From positions 1 to 63,677 of the forward strand of contig CAKASQ030000014.1 of assembly GCA_916988195.3 (NCBI GenBank): a DNA stretch of 63,677 nt, read 5' to 3'. The notes beneath the pieces were generated by a model, which worked only from the letters and a program-made list of their open reading frames with translations, was not told the DNA's origin and did no database searches. Of this stretch, positions 26,726 through 34,191 are shown piece by piece. The DNA comes from Oscillospiraceae bacterium (lineage in GTDB: Bacteria; Bacillota; Clostridia; Oscillospirales; Oscillospiraceae). Made by a program: the position numbers and the translations under genes. Positions within the stretch are counted from its first letter, which is position 1; the number at the start of each line of letters is the position of its first letter.

Positions 26726-27840
26726 AACTGACCGACCTTCTGGACGATTTGGAATTAGACCCGGAGCTTTTGCCGCTTCCCGAGGCGAAACGTCCCACCC
26801 GTGCGCGCACCGAGCGGCTCGTTCTGCAAAGGCTTGGAATCTCACGCCGCCGCGTCCGCTCCGCAGGAAGAACGCTGCTGGCCGCCGTCATTGCCGCGCT
26901 GTTGAGCCTTGCGGCGGTGGCGGGCGCGCTCGGGCTTCTGGAGATCTCCCGCGCCGATCTCGGTGTGACGCAGCCGGAGAAAATCCCGGAATATACAGAA
27001 TATGAAGTCACATCTGAAATGGACGGTGCGCGCCTTGTCAGCAGCTTCTGCGCGGGTAAGCGGCTGATTGCGTATGTAGACGTGCCGGACGTTACGGCGG
27101 AGATGAACCGCGCGTATCAGGAGGCAATGGACACCTACGGACTTTCGCTCTGGTCTTGCCGGGCGAAGCCATATTCCGTCTGGGCGGAGGCGCTTACCTA
27201 CGACGAATCGCTTCAGACGGCGCTTTTGCGCGTGGAGCTCTATACGTATGAAGCTTTGGAGCCGGGCGAGGTCACCATCGAGCTCTGCTTCGACTCGCAG
27301 GAAAACGGCCACGAAACGGCAGGCGAGGTCTTCGCCACCGTTACGGTTCCCGTTTTGCCCTCCGAAGCCCTACAGGCAGCGCCGGAGCTTTCCGTTCCCT
27401 CTGACTTCCTCAAAGCATCCGCCGTCATCGGGTCGCTCACGCTCGACGCAGGCACGCTCCGCCTCACGCTGCAAGCGCCTACGCTGGATTCGTATCTGAA
27501 CGCGCGCGGAGACGGTGCACTCGATACGCTCGTCAAGGGCTACTTCGGGCAGGACACGGAAAATCCGACGGAGCTGGACGCGCAGGTCGCCTATCGGAGA
27601 AGCTGGAACGGCGCGCTGAACGAGCTGTTTGCGGATGCGGCGCTTGAATTTGCCGACGGAACGCAAACGCCGCTTTCCGCTCTGTTTGAAAACAGCGCCT
27701 GCTTCTTCTCTGCGTCCCTTTCCGAAACGCGCGACGAGCTGGGGCTCTACACCTTCGAAGCCGCCCTCTCAACGCCCGTCGCCCTCGCCGACGTGCAGGC
27801 CATCGAGATTGCCGGGCAGGAAATTCCCTTTGCGGACTAG
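26716..27840 (+). CDS. Putative anti-sigma factor with one membrane helix
   Basis: A 374-aa protein. A cytoplasmic N terminus (~50 residues) is followed by one membrane helix (LLAAVIAALLSLAAVAGALGLL, residues ~54-75 in part) and a large extracytoplasmic domain rich in beta strands, similar in layout to DUF4179-type regulators. Translational overlap with the sigma gene suggests it senses an envelope signal and holds the sigma factor. Its family is inferred from layout. Confidence 0.7.
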   Translation: MRVKLTDLLDDLELDPELLPLPEAKRPTRARTERLVLQRLGISRRRVRSAGRTLLAAVIAALLSLAAVAGALGLLEISRADLGVTQPEKIPEYTEYEVTSEMDGARLVSSFCAGKRLIAYVDVPDVTAEMNRAYQEAMDTYGLSLWSCRAKPYSVWAEALTYDESLQTALLRVELYTYEALEPGEVTIELCFDSQENGHETAGEVFATVTVPVLPSEALQAAPELSVPSDFLKASAVIGSLTLDAGTLRLTLQAPTLDSYLNARGDGALDTLVKGYFGQDTENPTELDAQVAYRRSWNGALNELFADAALEFADGTQTPLSALFENSACFFSASLSETRDELGLYTFEAALSTPVALADVQAIEIAGQEIPFAD

Positions 27841-27871
27841 CGCTTATTTTTCGCAGGGTCTTCGAGATCTG

Positions 27872-27978
27872 CGTAGGGGTCGATGCCCACATCGACCCAA
27901 GGGAAGTTACGAATTCGCCGCAGATTTCCGTAAAAAGGAGTGTATTTTGCCGGGGCAATGTAGGCATCGCCCCCTACG
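27872..27978 (+). repeat. Dual-hairpin intergenic repeat, copy C
   Basis: A 107-bp copy with an intact left hairpin and a slightly decayed right hairpin (GGGGCAATG-TAGG-CATCGCCCC). The core is in forward orientation. It lies between the convergent ends of the anti-sigma and barstar genes. Confidence 0.88.
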
Positions 27979-28041
27979 AGCCCAATCGGGGAAATTTCCA
28001 AAAGATGCGGCAAGGGCGCGCCGCAAAGCGGCGCGCCCTTC

Positions 28042-28311
28042 TTATTCCTCCCAGAAAACCGTCAGCTTTTCATTTTCCCGCTCGCTGTCGTCGAGCACAT
28101 GGCCGAAGCCGGACGCATACCCGCCCAACGTCTCGCGAAGCGCGTGCGCGTGGATGACGCGGAGGGTGACGGGCTCGCGAAGCTCCGTCAGGCAGTCATG
28201 CAGCGCATCCAGATTTCTGCCGTACCAGACCGGAAGGTGCAGAAGCTCCGAAAGCCTCTGGTGCAGCGTCTCGCGGCTGTCGACCGTCCGGCCGTCAAGA
28301 ATGATTTCCAT
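28042..28311 (-). CDS. Barstar-family ribonuclease inhibitor
   Basis: An 89-aa protein with the barstar pattern: MEIILDGRTVDSRETLHQRL at the start and PVWYGRNLDALHDCLTEL in the inhibitor helix (residues ~27-44), including the Tyr-Gly-x-Asn-Leu-Asp-Ala-Leu signature and the acidic Asp that plugs the nuclease. Its start codon overlaps the nuclease stop (ATGA), so the two are translationally coupled. It should protect the cytoplasm before the nuclease is exported. Confidence 0.92.
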   Translation of the reverse strand: MEIILDGRTVDSRETLHQRLSELLHLPVWYGRNLDALHDCLTELREPVTLRVIHAHALRETLGGYASGFGHVLDDSERENEKLTVFWEE

Positions 28312-28814
28312 CAGTCGTCCTCCCCGTAGAGAAGCTCAAACGTCTCATAGTGGTCCTCCGTGTAATAGATGAGCCCGTCGTTGGAGAAAACGATGCGCTT
28401 GGCCCCGCGCTTGCTTGCTCCCAGCGTGTCAATGTCGCACTCGGTGTAGGTTCTGCCGTCCTTCTCGGGGAGAGTTCCCTCGTAGTTTCCGAAGCGGCTG
28501 CCGCCGATGCATTTGCCGGGGGCGTAGGGCTCGAGCGAGCCGCCCTCCCAGCCGAGCGCCTGCGCCTGCTTTTTGGCAATGAAGTTATCCGGCAGGTGGC
28601 CGTAGGTGTGAATGTAGCGCGCAACGTCTTCTTTTGTTGTGTATGTGCCGTCTTCCTCGATGGCGGGCGTTTCTTCCTCCTGCGCGGCTGCGATCTCCTG
28701 CACCGTCTGCGCAGCCTGCTGCACGGTATCAATCGTCTGCGCTGCATCGCCGCAGGCCGTGAGGCTCAGAAGCAGCGCCAGCAAAAGAAGCAGCGCCGTC
28801 AGCTTCCGTTTCAT
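28311..28814 (-). CDS. Barnase-family ribonuclease with lipoprotein signal
   Basis: A 167-aa protein. A signal peptide ends at a lipobox LSLTAC, followed by a ~35-residue linker and a barnase/RNase N1 domain: KEDVARYIHTYGHLPDNFI, GGSRFGNYEGTLP, YTECDID (catalytic Glu), RGAKRIVFSNDGLIYYT and TEDHY (catalytic His). Bacillus barnase is freely secreted, whereas this one is predicted to be lipid-anchored. I prefer the ATG at 28814, about 7 bases from AGGGGG. The cognate barstar follows with an ATGA overlap. Confidence 0.9.
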   Translation of the reverse strand: MKRKLTALLLLLALLLSLTACGDAAQTIDTVQQAAQTVQEIAAAQEEETPAIEEDGTYTTKEDVARYIHTYGHLPDNFIAKKQAQALGWEGGSLEPYAPGKCIGGSRFGNYEGTLPEKDGRTYTECDIDTLGASKRGAKRIVFSNDGLIYYTEDHYETFELLYGEDD

Positions 28815-28935
28815 ATTCATTCCCCCTGTCATCGTTTCATTATCTTAACACAAATCGCCCGTTTGCGCAATTGCCGTCCGGCGCGCTCTGTGCTAGAATA
28901 GGGTCAACACTGAAAATAGCAAAGGAGCACGCGCT

Positions 28936-29229
28936 ATGGAACCGAAACTTCTCATCCATGTCACCTATCAGGCCAAGCCCGGCCGGGGCCGGGAATTTGT
29001 CCGGCAGATCGTTTCGCAGGGTCTGCGCGGCAAAATCCTCGCAGAAGACGGCTGCCTGCAATACGACTACTTTTTCTCGAGTGAAAGCGACGACACGGTG
29101 CTTCTCGTGGAGCTCTGGGAAACCGCCGCGCATCAGGCCGTCCACATGACCCAGCCGCACATGAAGGCGCTTGCGGAACTCAAAGAGCGCGAGACGCTTT
29201 CCACGACGATTCAGAAGCTCCCCGTCTGA
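28936..29229 (+). CDS. Antibiotic biosynthesis monooxygenase (ABM) domain protein
   Basis: A 97-aa ferredoxin-like-fold protein of the ABM/YgiN type: IHVTYQAKPGRGREFVRQI at the start, GCLQYDYFFSSESDDTVLLVELWE in the middle and AHQAVHMTQPHMKAL after it, with the conserved His. Such small dimers oxidise quinols or have unassigned roles. AAAGGAG precedes the ATG at 28936. It stands alone between divergent barnase and the MATE gene. Confidence 0.85.
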   Translation: MEPKLLIHVTYQAKPGRGREFVRQIVSQGLRGKILAEDGCLQYDYFFSSESDDTVLLVELWETAAHQAVHMTQPHMKALAELKERETLSTTIQKLPV

Positions 29230-29288
29230 CATGCTCCGCACCTCTCGCCTGCGGTCCGTTCCGCGGGCGGGATTTTTTATTTTTTCTC

Positions 29289-29319
29289 TTGACTCTACAA
29301 CTACTTTAGAGTTTACGAT
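29289..29319 (+). promoter_or_regulatory. MerR-type promoter/operator of the MATE-merR operon
   Basis: -35 TTGACT (29289-29294) and -10 TACGAT (29314-29319) are separated by 19 bp, the over-long spacing that MerR activators correct by DNA twisting. The spacer holds the dyad ACTCTAC...TTAGAGT. The regulator gene is the second gene of the operon, so autoregulation is likely. Confidence 0.8.
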
Positions 29320-29352
29320 AGGGGCAACGAATTTCCCAAGGAGGCCTTTTCC

Positions 29353-30699
29353 ATGCAGCAGAATCTGACGAGCGGCAGCGTCTTTCAAAATGTCGTCCGC
29401 TTTTCCCTTCCCTATCTTCTTTCCTACTTCCTGCAAACGCTCTACGGCATGGCGGACCTTTTCATCGTCGGCCAGTTTGAGCCCGTCGCGGCGACGACCG
29501 CCGTCTCCATCGGCTCGCAGGTCATGCACATGCTCACCGTGATGCTTGTCGGCCTTGCCATGGGCACAACCGTCACCATCGCGCAGGCCGTCGGCGCAGG
29601 AGACAAAAAAAGAGCCGCCCGGGCGGTCGGCAATACCGTGACGCTCTTCGGCGGGATCTCCGCCCTGCTGACGGTCCTTTTACTGCTGCTCGTGCGGCGC
29701 ATCACGGCCGTCATGTCCACGCCCGCAGAGGCAGTCGACGGAACTGTCCGGTACCTCACCATCTGCTTTCTCGGCATTCCGTTCATCACGGCCTATAACG
29801 TTTTGAGCTCGATTTTCCGCGGCATGGGCAACAGCAAGAGCCCCATGTATTTTATCGCCTGCGCCTGCGTGTGCAACATCGCGCTCGATTATCTGTTCAT
29901 GGGAGCCATGCGCCTTGGTCCCATGGGAGCCGCGCTCGGAACGACGCTCTCGCAGGCCGTCAGCGTGCTGCTCGCCCTGCTTGCTATCAGCAAACGCGGC
30001 CTCGGTCTTCCGCTGCATCGGAGCGATTTAAGGCCGGATAAGGCTGTTTCCGGTGATATTCTGAAAATCGGTCTTCCCATCACCTGCCAGGACGGGCTCA
30101 TTCAGGTTGCGTTCATCGTCATCACCGTCATCGCGAACCAGCGCGGGCTCACCGACGCGGCGGCGGTCGGCATTGTGGAAAAGGTGATCAGCTTCCTGTT
30201 CCTCGTGCCGTCTTCGATGCTCTCGACCGTCTCGGCGCTCGGCGCGCAGAATTTTGGCGCTGGAAAGCCGGAGCGCGCCAGAAAGACGCTTCTTTACGCC
30301 ATCTTGCTTGCGGCAGGCTTCGGCGTTATCGTCGCGGCGATCGTCCAGTTTGTCGCCGAGCCGATCGTCGGCCTCTTTACGCCGGATGAAGCGGCCATCG
30401 TCGCGGGCGGGCAGTATCTGCGCGGGTATATTTTCGACTGCATTTTCGCAGGCCTCCACTTCAGCTTCAGCGGCTATTTCTGCGCCTGCGGAAAATCGGG
30501 GCTGTCGTTTCTGCACAATATCACAGCCATTGTCCTCGTCCGCGTGCCGGGCGTGTGGCTGATGTCGCGGATGTACCCGCAAACGCTTCTTCCCATGGGC
30601 CTTGCCACGGCGGCGGGCTCCGCGCTCTCCGTTGTCATCTGCGTGATTGCCTACACGGTTCTGCGCAAAAAAGAAGCGCGCGCGGCGCTGGGAGGGTAA
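29353..30699 (+). CDS. MATE-family multidrug efflux transporter
   Basis: A 448-aa membrane protein with 12 predicted helices in two MATE repeats. Family text includes YGMADLFIVGQF near the N terminus, AMGTTVTIAQAVGAGDKK and ALGAQNFGAGKPERA in the second half. It exports cationic drugs by Na+ or H+ antiport. It is followed one base later by a BmrR-like regulator and preceded by a MerR-type promoter, so it is probably induced by its substrates. Confidence 0.94.
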   Translation: MQQNLTSGSVFQNVVRFSLPYLLSYFLQTLYGMADLFIVGQFEPVAATTAVSIGSQVMHMLTVMLVGLAMGTTVTIAQAVGAGDKKRAARAVGNTVTLFGGISALLTVLLLLLVRRITAVMSTPAEAVDGTVRYLTICFLGIPFITAYNVLSSIFRGMGNSKSPMYFIACACVCNIALDYLFMGAMRLGPMGAALGTTLSQAVSVLLALLAISKRGLGLPLHRSDLRPDKAVSGDILKIGLPITCQDGLIQVAFIVITVIANQRGLTDAAAVGIVEKVISFLFLVPSSMLSTVSALGAQNFGAGKPERARKTLLYAILLAAGFGVIVAAIVQFVAEPIVGLFTPDEAAIVAGGQYLRGYIFDCIFAGLHFSFSGYFCACGKSGLSFLHNITAIVLVRVPGVWLMSRMYPQTLLPMGLATAAGSALSVVICVIAYTVLRKKEARAALGG

Positions 30700-30700
30700 C

Positions 30701-31531
30701 ATGGACAAGGAGCAGCTTTTTTCCATCGGCGAGGTCGCAAGGCTTTTTCACATGAGCGTCAGCAGCCTGCGGCACTATGAATCACTCGGCTTGCTTTCCC
30801 CTGAATACATAAACCCGGACAGCGGCTACCGCTATTACAGCACGCGCCAATTTGAAGTGCTCAACACGCTCCGCTATCTGCGCGCGCTGGACATGCCGCT
30901 GCCGGAAATCGCGGATTTTTTGCAGAACCGGGATGTGGAGACGATCGAGCAGAAGCTCCGGCAGCAAAAAACCGTTGTCGAGCAAAAGCTCGCGGAGCTT
31001 TCGCGCATCGAGCGGAAAATTGACCACCGCCTTTCGCAGCTGCAAGACGCAAAAAGCGCGCGTCTGGACGAGATTGAGCTCATCCAAACGCCCGCCTGCC
31101 GCATTGTGTGGATGGAAGACGCGCTGTATTTAAAAAGCTTTCTTGACATGGAGCCCTCCATCCGAAGGCTCGAGCAGTCGCAGCGGGAGGCCGTCGTCTT
31201 TCTGGGAAAGGTCGGCGTCGGCATTTCGAAAGAGCACCTGGAGGCCGGGCTGTTTTCCCGGTATGACTGCGCGTTTTTGCTGCTCGACCGGGAGGACCGT
31301 TTTGACGGCGAGACGCACAAGCTGCCCGAGACGCTCTGCGCCCGCATCCGCTTCCGGGGAAGCCACCCGCAAGCGGGCGCGGCGTATGAAAAGCTTCTCG
31401 CCTTTCTCCGGGCGCATCATTTTACCATCAGCGGCTTTTCGCGCGAGGTCACGCTCATCGATAACGGTCTGACGGACGATCCCGGCAAATTTGTCACCGA
31501 AATCAGCCTCCCCGTCTGCCCGGCAGAGTGA
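30701..31531 (+). CDS. MerR-family regulator, BmrR-like
   Basis: A 276-aa regulator. The N-terminal winged helix is FSIGEVARLFHMSVSSLRHY followed by the YRYYS signature, then a coiled-coil dimer helix (residues ~75-115). The C-terminal ~150 residues resemble a GyrI-like ligand-binding domain, as in BmrR, which senses hydrophobic cations. GGAGGG precedes the ATG at 30701. It is coupled to the MATE pump and probably activates the 19-bp-spacer promoter at 29289. Confidence 0.9.
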   Translation: MDKEQLFSIGEVARLFHMSVSSLRHYESLGLLSPEYINPDSGYRYYSTRQFEVLNTLRYLRALDMPLPEIADFLQNRDVETIEQKLRQQKTVVEQKLAELSRIERKIDHRLSQLQDAKSARLDEIELIQTPACRIVWMEDALYLKSFLDMEPSIRRLEQSQREAVVFLGKVGVGISKEHLEAGLFSRYDCAFLLLDREDRFDGETHKLPETLCARIRFRGSHPQAGAAYEKLLAFLRAHHFTISGFSREVTLIDNGLTDDPGKFVTEISLPVCPAE

Positions 31532-31596
31532 CCCGCCCTCCGGAACTTCCCGTGAAAATACGTTCCGGAATTTTTTGGAGAAGCCTGCGTAGTGTT

Positions 31597-31703
31597 CGTA
31601 GGGGTCGATGCCCACATCGACCCGGCAAATAAAACCGATTTTACGCAACTCCAATGCGAATTCGATGGTGCCCAATGGGGCGATGTGGGCATCGTCCCCT
31701 ACG
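31597..31703 (-). repeat. Dual-hairpin intergenic repeat, copy D
   Basis: A 107-bp copy with an intact left hairpin and right hairpin GGGGCGATG-TGGG-CATCGTCCCC. The core is inverted relative to copy A. It lies between the convergent ends of the merR and folC genes. Confidence 0.88.
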
Positions 31704-31727
31704 CATAACCGGGAATTTTTAAAAAAA

Positions 31728-31757
31728 CCGTAGGGACGGATGTGTCCGCCCCTACGG
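31728..31757. repeat. Solo hairpin of the second repeat subfamily
   Basis: CCGTAGGGACGGA pairs with TCCGCCCCTACGG around a short loop. It looks like the terminal hairpin of the 8140-8241 type repeat with the core lost, and sits 25 bp from copy D. Confidence 0.6.
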
Positions 31758-31770
31758 GATGCGTTGAAAA

Positions 31771-33042
31771 TCAGGACAATTTTTTAAGGGCTGCGTCAAT
31801 GTCGCCGATCATGTAGAGTGAGCCATAGCACAGCACCACGCCGTTTTCTCCTGCGTGCTCGATGGCGAGCCTGACGCCGTCCTCCACGACGTCGCAGGCC
31901 GTGACGGGCTTTCCGAACTGGCGCAGGTAATCGGCAAGACCCTCTGCCGACATTGCGCGGGGATTGGCGGGCGTGATGGTGATGAACTCCTTGGCATACG
32001 GGGCGACGTTTTTATACATGCAGTGGAAATCCTTATCGCCCAGAACGCCGGTGAGGATCGTCAGCTCGCGGTCCTTGAGATAGTCGTCAATATTCTGCAC
32101 GAGCGCCTCAATGCACTGCGGGTTGTGCCCGCCGTCGACGATGAAAAGCGGCTTTTCGCGCATGAGCTGGAAGCGTCCCGGCCACTGCACCGTCTCAAGC
32201 CCCGTGCGGACCGCCTCGTCCGTGAGGTTCCAGCCCTTGGCCTTGAGCGCGTCCACTGCCGCGAGAACGACCGCCGCGTTGTGGAGCTGGTGCTCGCCGA
32301 GAAGCGGAAGCTTCAGGTGCTCGAACCTTCCGCAGGAGAAGACCTGCCCGGAAAGACCGTGCGACTCGAGCCGGATGGAATCGAAGTCCGCCTTATGAAG
32401 CGTTGCGCCGACCTTCTTGCAGCGTTCTTCAAAGACCGCTTCGACGGACGGCTGCTCCCGGTAGATGACAGCGTCGCAGCCGGGTTTGATAATCCCGGAC
32501 TTTGTCGCTGCGATTTTCTCCAGCGTGTCGCCCAGAACCTCGGTGTGGTCGAGACCGATGTTGCACAGAATGGCGGCCTCCGGGGGCAGGATGACGTTCG
32601 TCGCGTCAAATTCGCCGCCCATGCCGACCTCGCAGATGACGATGTCGCATTTCTCGCGCTTGAAGTATTCAAAGCCCAGCGCCGTGACCATCTCAAACTC
32701 GGTCGGCTGCTCGAAAATCGAGTCTGCCATGGGCTTGATGTACTCGGTCAGCTCGCAGATGGCCTCGTCGGGAATCTGCTGGCCGTTTACCTGAATACGC
32801 TCGTTGAAGCGGAGAATATAGGGAGATGTGTAGAGACCTGTCTTATAGCCCGCGGCCTGAAAGATCGAGGCCAGCATCGCGCAGGTCGAGCCCTTGCCGT
32901 TTGTGCCGGCAACATGGACAAATTTGCAGGCGCGCTCGGGGTTCCCCATTTTATCGAGCAGCGCTTCGATGCGCTCGAGCCCGGGAATGCTGCCCTTCCA
33001 GCAGACAGCATGGATATAGTGCAGTGCTTGTTCCAGCGTCAT
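31771..33042 (-). CDS. folC: Folylpolyglutamate synthase / dihydrofolate synthase
   Basis: A 423-aa Mur-ligase-fold enzyme that adds glutamates to folates. The P-loop is VAGTNGKGSTCAML (residues ~44-57). Further landmarks are FERIQV-like RFNERIQVNGQQIP, EVGMGGEFDATNV (~145) and IGLDHTEVLGDTLEKIA (~163). It follows the folate transporter gene on the same strand by 24 bp and shares its tetrahydrofolate riboswitch. Confidence 0.95.
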   Translation of the reverse strand: MTLEQALHYIHAVCWKGSIPGLERIEALLDKMGNPERACKFVHVAGTNGKGSTCAMLASIFQAAGYKTGLYTSPYILRFNERIQVNGQQIPDEAICELTEYIKPMADSIFEQPTEFEMVTALGFEYFKREKCDIVICEVGMGGEFDATNVILPPEAAILCNIGLDHTEVLGDTLEKIAATKSGIIKPGCDAVIYREQPSVEAVFEERCKKVGATLHKADFDSIRLESHGLSGQVFSCGRFEHLKLPLLGEHQLHNAAVVLAAVDALKAKGWNLTDEAVRTGLETVQWPGRFQLMREKPLFIVDGGHNPQCIEALVQNIDDYLKDRELTILTGVLGDKDFHCMYKNVAPYAKEFITITPANPRAMSAEGLADYLRQFGKPVTACDVVEDGVRLAIEHAGENGVVLCYGSLYMIGDIDAALKKLS

Positions 33043-33066
33043 AACGAAAAACTTCTTTCTTTAGAA

Positions 33067-33675
33067 TCAATCCTCGCGCGTCGGCTTCTGCGCGCCGGAA
33101 ACGGGCGGCCAGAGCTTCGCGCTGGAGAATACCTTTGCTTTATACAGCAGCCATACGATCAGAACGTCGAGCACAAACGTCACGCCGAACTGCACAGAGC
33201 GCGAGGCAAGCTTTGTCAGGAAGAACGCCTCAAATGCGTCTCCGCCGTAGACAAAGGCCAGGGACCAGCTCTGATAGAGAATGGAGCCCAGGACGATCGC
33301 GGGCAGGAAGGCAAGGCCGATGGTCAGCGGGTTTGTCTTCTTGGCTAACATCGGGCGGAAGAAGCCTGCCGACAGGCCATAGAGGATCGGCGGAATGCAG
33401 AACAGGGGATTGTACCCATAGCCCGAGAACAGACAGCCGACCAGGTCCGCCGAGAAGCCTACGAGCGCGCCCGGAATGGGGCCAAAGAACATGCCCGCTA
33501 AGAAGATGGGCACGGCTTCTAACGAGAAGCGCGTCGATACGTCCGGCATCGGGATAATGAGTCTTGCCAACACCACGCTGATGGCGGCGAGGACAGCGGA
33601 TACAACAAGGGTTCTGACGTTTTTGAGCGAATGCGTGCGCGTCTGCGCGACGGCTGCGGATTGGTTTTTAGACAT
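33067..33675 (-). CDS. folT: Folate ECF transporter S component FolT
   Basis: A 202-aa membrane protein with about six helices. Family text: LVVSAVLAAISVVLARLI...RFSLEAVPIFLAGMFFGPI, then GALVGFSADLVGCLFSGYGY. It binds folate and works with the shared ECF energizing module, which is not in this window. The ATG at 33675 has GGAGGC upstream. A CCTCC stretch ~15 bases earlier can pair with that GGAGG, so the riboswitch may act by hiding the ribosome site. It is directly upstream of folC. Confidence 0.92.
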   Translation of the reverse strand: MSKNQSAAVAQTRTHSLKNVRTLVVSAVLAAISVVLARLIIPMPDVSTRFSLEAVPIFLAGMFFGPIPGALVGFSADLVGCLFSGYGYNPLFCIPPILYGLSAGFFRPMLAKKTNPLTIGLAFLPAIVLGSILYQSWSLAFVYGGDAFEAFFLTKLASRSVQFGVTFVLDVLIVWLLYKAKVFSSAKLWPPVSGAQKPTRED

Positions 33676-33799
33676 AAAAATAGCCTCCGAATCGAAATGA
33701 TAGGAGGAGGTTGAAATATACAGTGATGCGGCAGACGAAAATCCTTTCCAGTAAAACGCAACAGATTTCTCAGGAAGCCCCGGCGCAATTGCCAGAGAA

Positions 33800-33912
33800 C
33801 CCTGCACAAACAGCGGATGCGAAATGACACCGCGGAGAAACTCCTTCGCCCGGCGGCAACCTCCCATCCGACCGGTACTTGACGCGCCATTTCTACTCAT
33901 GCAGCGTTTGAC
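33800..33912 (-). ncRNA. Tetrahydrofolate (THF-I) riboswitch
   Basis: On the minus strand the leader contains, in order, GAGTAG, the stem GAAATG, the conserved GGATGGGAGGTTGCC loop, CGAAG, the GGAG-TTT-CTCC hairpin, CGCGGTG, CATTTC (pairs with GAAATG) and GCATCCGCT. This order and these conserved blocks match the class I THF aptamer. It sits between promoter 33978-34005 and folT. Control of folate uptake and polyglutamylation by reduced folate follows directly. Confidence 0.9.
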
Positions 33913-33977
33913 TGCCATGGATTGTTAAATTGGCGGTACCACATCTTCCCCGCCCTTATGATGATCTCCTGTTCCCT

Positions 33978-34005
33978 AGTATATTGCATTTTTGAAAAAT
34001 AGCAA
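33978..34005 (-). promoter_or_regulatory. Promoter of folT-folC
   Basis: On the minus strand, -35 TTGCTA (34005-34000), a 16-bp spacer and -10 TATACT (33983-33978). It lies ~65 bp upstream of the THF aptamer. Confidence 0.7.
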
Positions 34006-34191
34006 GAGGGAATCAATAAAAAATTACCGATTTTCGAAAAATTTTGCAAAATAATCACGAGCCCCCAAAATTCCCGGAAAATCCGCACCTTTTGGCAGGC
34101 TCACGCGAAGCGGCGGTTGCTTTTCCGGAGATTCCGGGCTATAATAGGCAAACTGCGCACGCGGCAAAGACAAAACAGGACAGGTGTTAGC

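Noticed and set aside
33930-33960. T-box-like GGTACCGCC on the minus strand in the folT leader
   Set aside because: The T-box motif should lie near the 3' end of the leader before a terminator; here it is at the 5' end and pairs with an adjacent GGCGG. The downstream THF aptamer explains the leader better.
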